Assembly: GCF_002217655.1 (NCBI RefSeq)
Contig: NZ_NEWK01000002.1
Location: 1,737,164 to 1,801,163, forward strand
Direction: 5' to 3'
From: Geobacillus thermocatenulatus
GTDB lineage: Bacteria > Bacillota > Bacilli > Bacillales > Anoxybacillaceae
Length of the DNA: 64,000 bases
Shown in pieces: positions 63,937 through 64,000 of this stretch (positions within the stretch are counted from its first letter, which is position 1; every line of letters starts with the position of its first letter). The notes under the pieces are model-generated. The model had not been told where the DNA came from. It ran no database searches and was given only the letters and a program-made list of their open reading frames with translations. Made by a program: the position numbers and the translations under genes.

Positions 63937-64000
63937 TGAAGGATACTCCGATGAACCCTTGCAATGGGGAATTCACCATTGTTGTCATTAGTATCCTTCA
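63937..64000. repeat. 11-bp inverted repeat upstream of spoVT
   Basis: TGAAGGATACT (63937-63947) and AGTATCCTTCA (63990-64000) are perfect inverted copies with 42 nt between, ending at the window edge. The space contains the likely spoVT promoter. A regulator site or a hairpin is possible. Confidence 0.6.

Overview
The window is a stretch of chromosome from a thermophilic, endospore-forming Firmicute of the Geobacillus type. Gene order follows the Bacillus subtilis block running from spoVT to the S10 ribosomal-protein operon. Sporulation genes are present (spoIIE, spoVT, yabP, yabQ, sigH). The proteins are rich in Arg, Ala, Glu and Val, as in thermophiles, and TilS, from memory, is almost the same as the G. 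kaustophilus protein. Every coding gene and every RNA gene recognised lies on the minus strand, so the genes are transcribed from right to left.

Right part, 63.9 to 49 kb: spoVT; then yabM-mazG-rqcP (putative flippase, house-cleaning pyrophosphatase, ribosome quality control); yabP-yabQ-divIC (spore cortex and division); yabR; tRNA-Met and tRNA-Glu; spoIIE behind a promoter with a 21-bp spacer; yabS-yabT; and tilS-hpt-ftsH. Middle part, 49 to 38.7 kb: coaX, hslO, cysK, and the folate/p-aminobenzoate operon pabB-pabA-pabC-folP-folB-folK-yazB-dusB, followed by lysS. A run of (G/A)AG triplets that looks like a TRAP site overlaps the pabA ribosome binding site.

From 38.7 to 36.5 kb there is a stable-RNA region. 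It has two rRNA-type promoters, a 5S gene, eight intact tRNA genes with two truncated tRNA-Lys copies among them, a very short 16S/23S chimera, and a second 5S gene. The bodies of 16S and 23S are missing at both places where B. subtilis has rrnJ and rrnW. This could be a real deletion or an assembly collapse.

From 36.4 to 20 kb: the CtsR-controlled stress operon ctsR-mcsA-mcsB-clpC, then radA, yacL, ispD, ispF, gltX, a T-box-controlled cysE-cysS-mrnC-rlmB-rae1 group, sigH, and rpmG-secE-nusG. The usual disA gene between radA and yacL is absent, and a 353-nt gap with a 60-nt tandem repeat lies in its place.

Left part, 20 to 0 kb: the transcription and translation core rplK-rplA, rplJ-rplL with an L10 leader, rsmC-like ybxB, rpoB-rpoC, rplGB-rpsL-rpsG-fusA-tuf, and the start of the S10 operon (rpsJ-rplC-rplD-rplW-rplB-rpsS-rplV-rpsC), which is cut by the left edge.

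The region is almost entirely housekeeping. I found no phage, CRISPR array, insertion sequence or defence system, and no convincing undescribed protein system. The unusual material is in the stable-RNA region, the disA gap and several leader regions.
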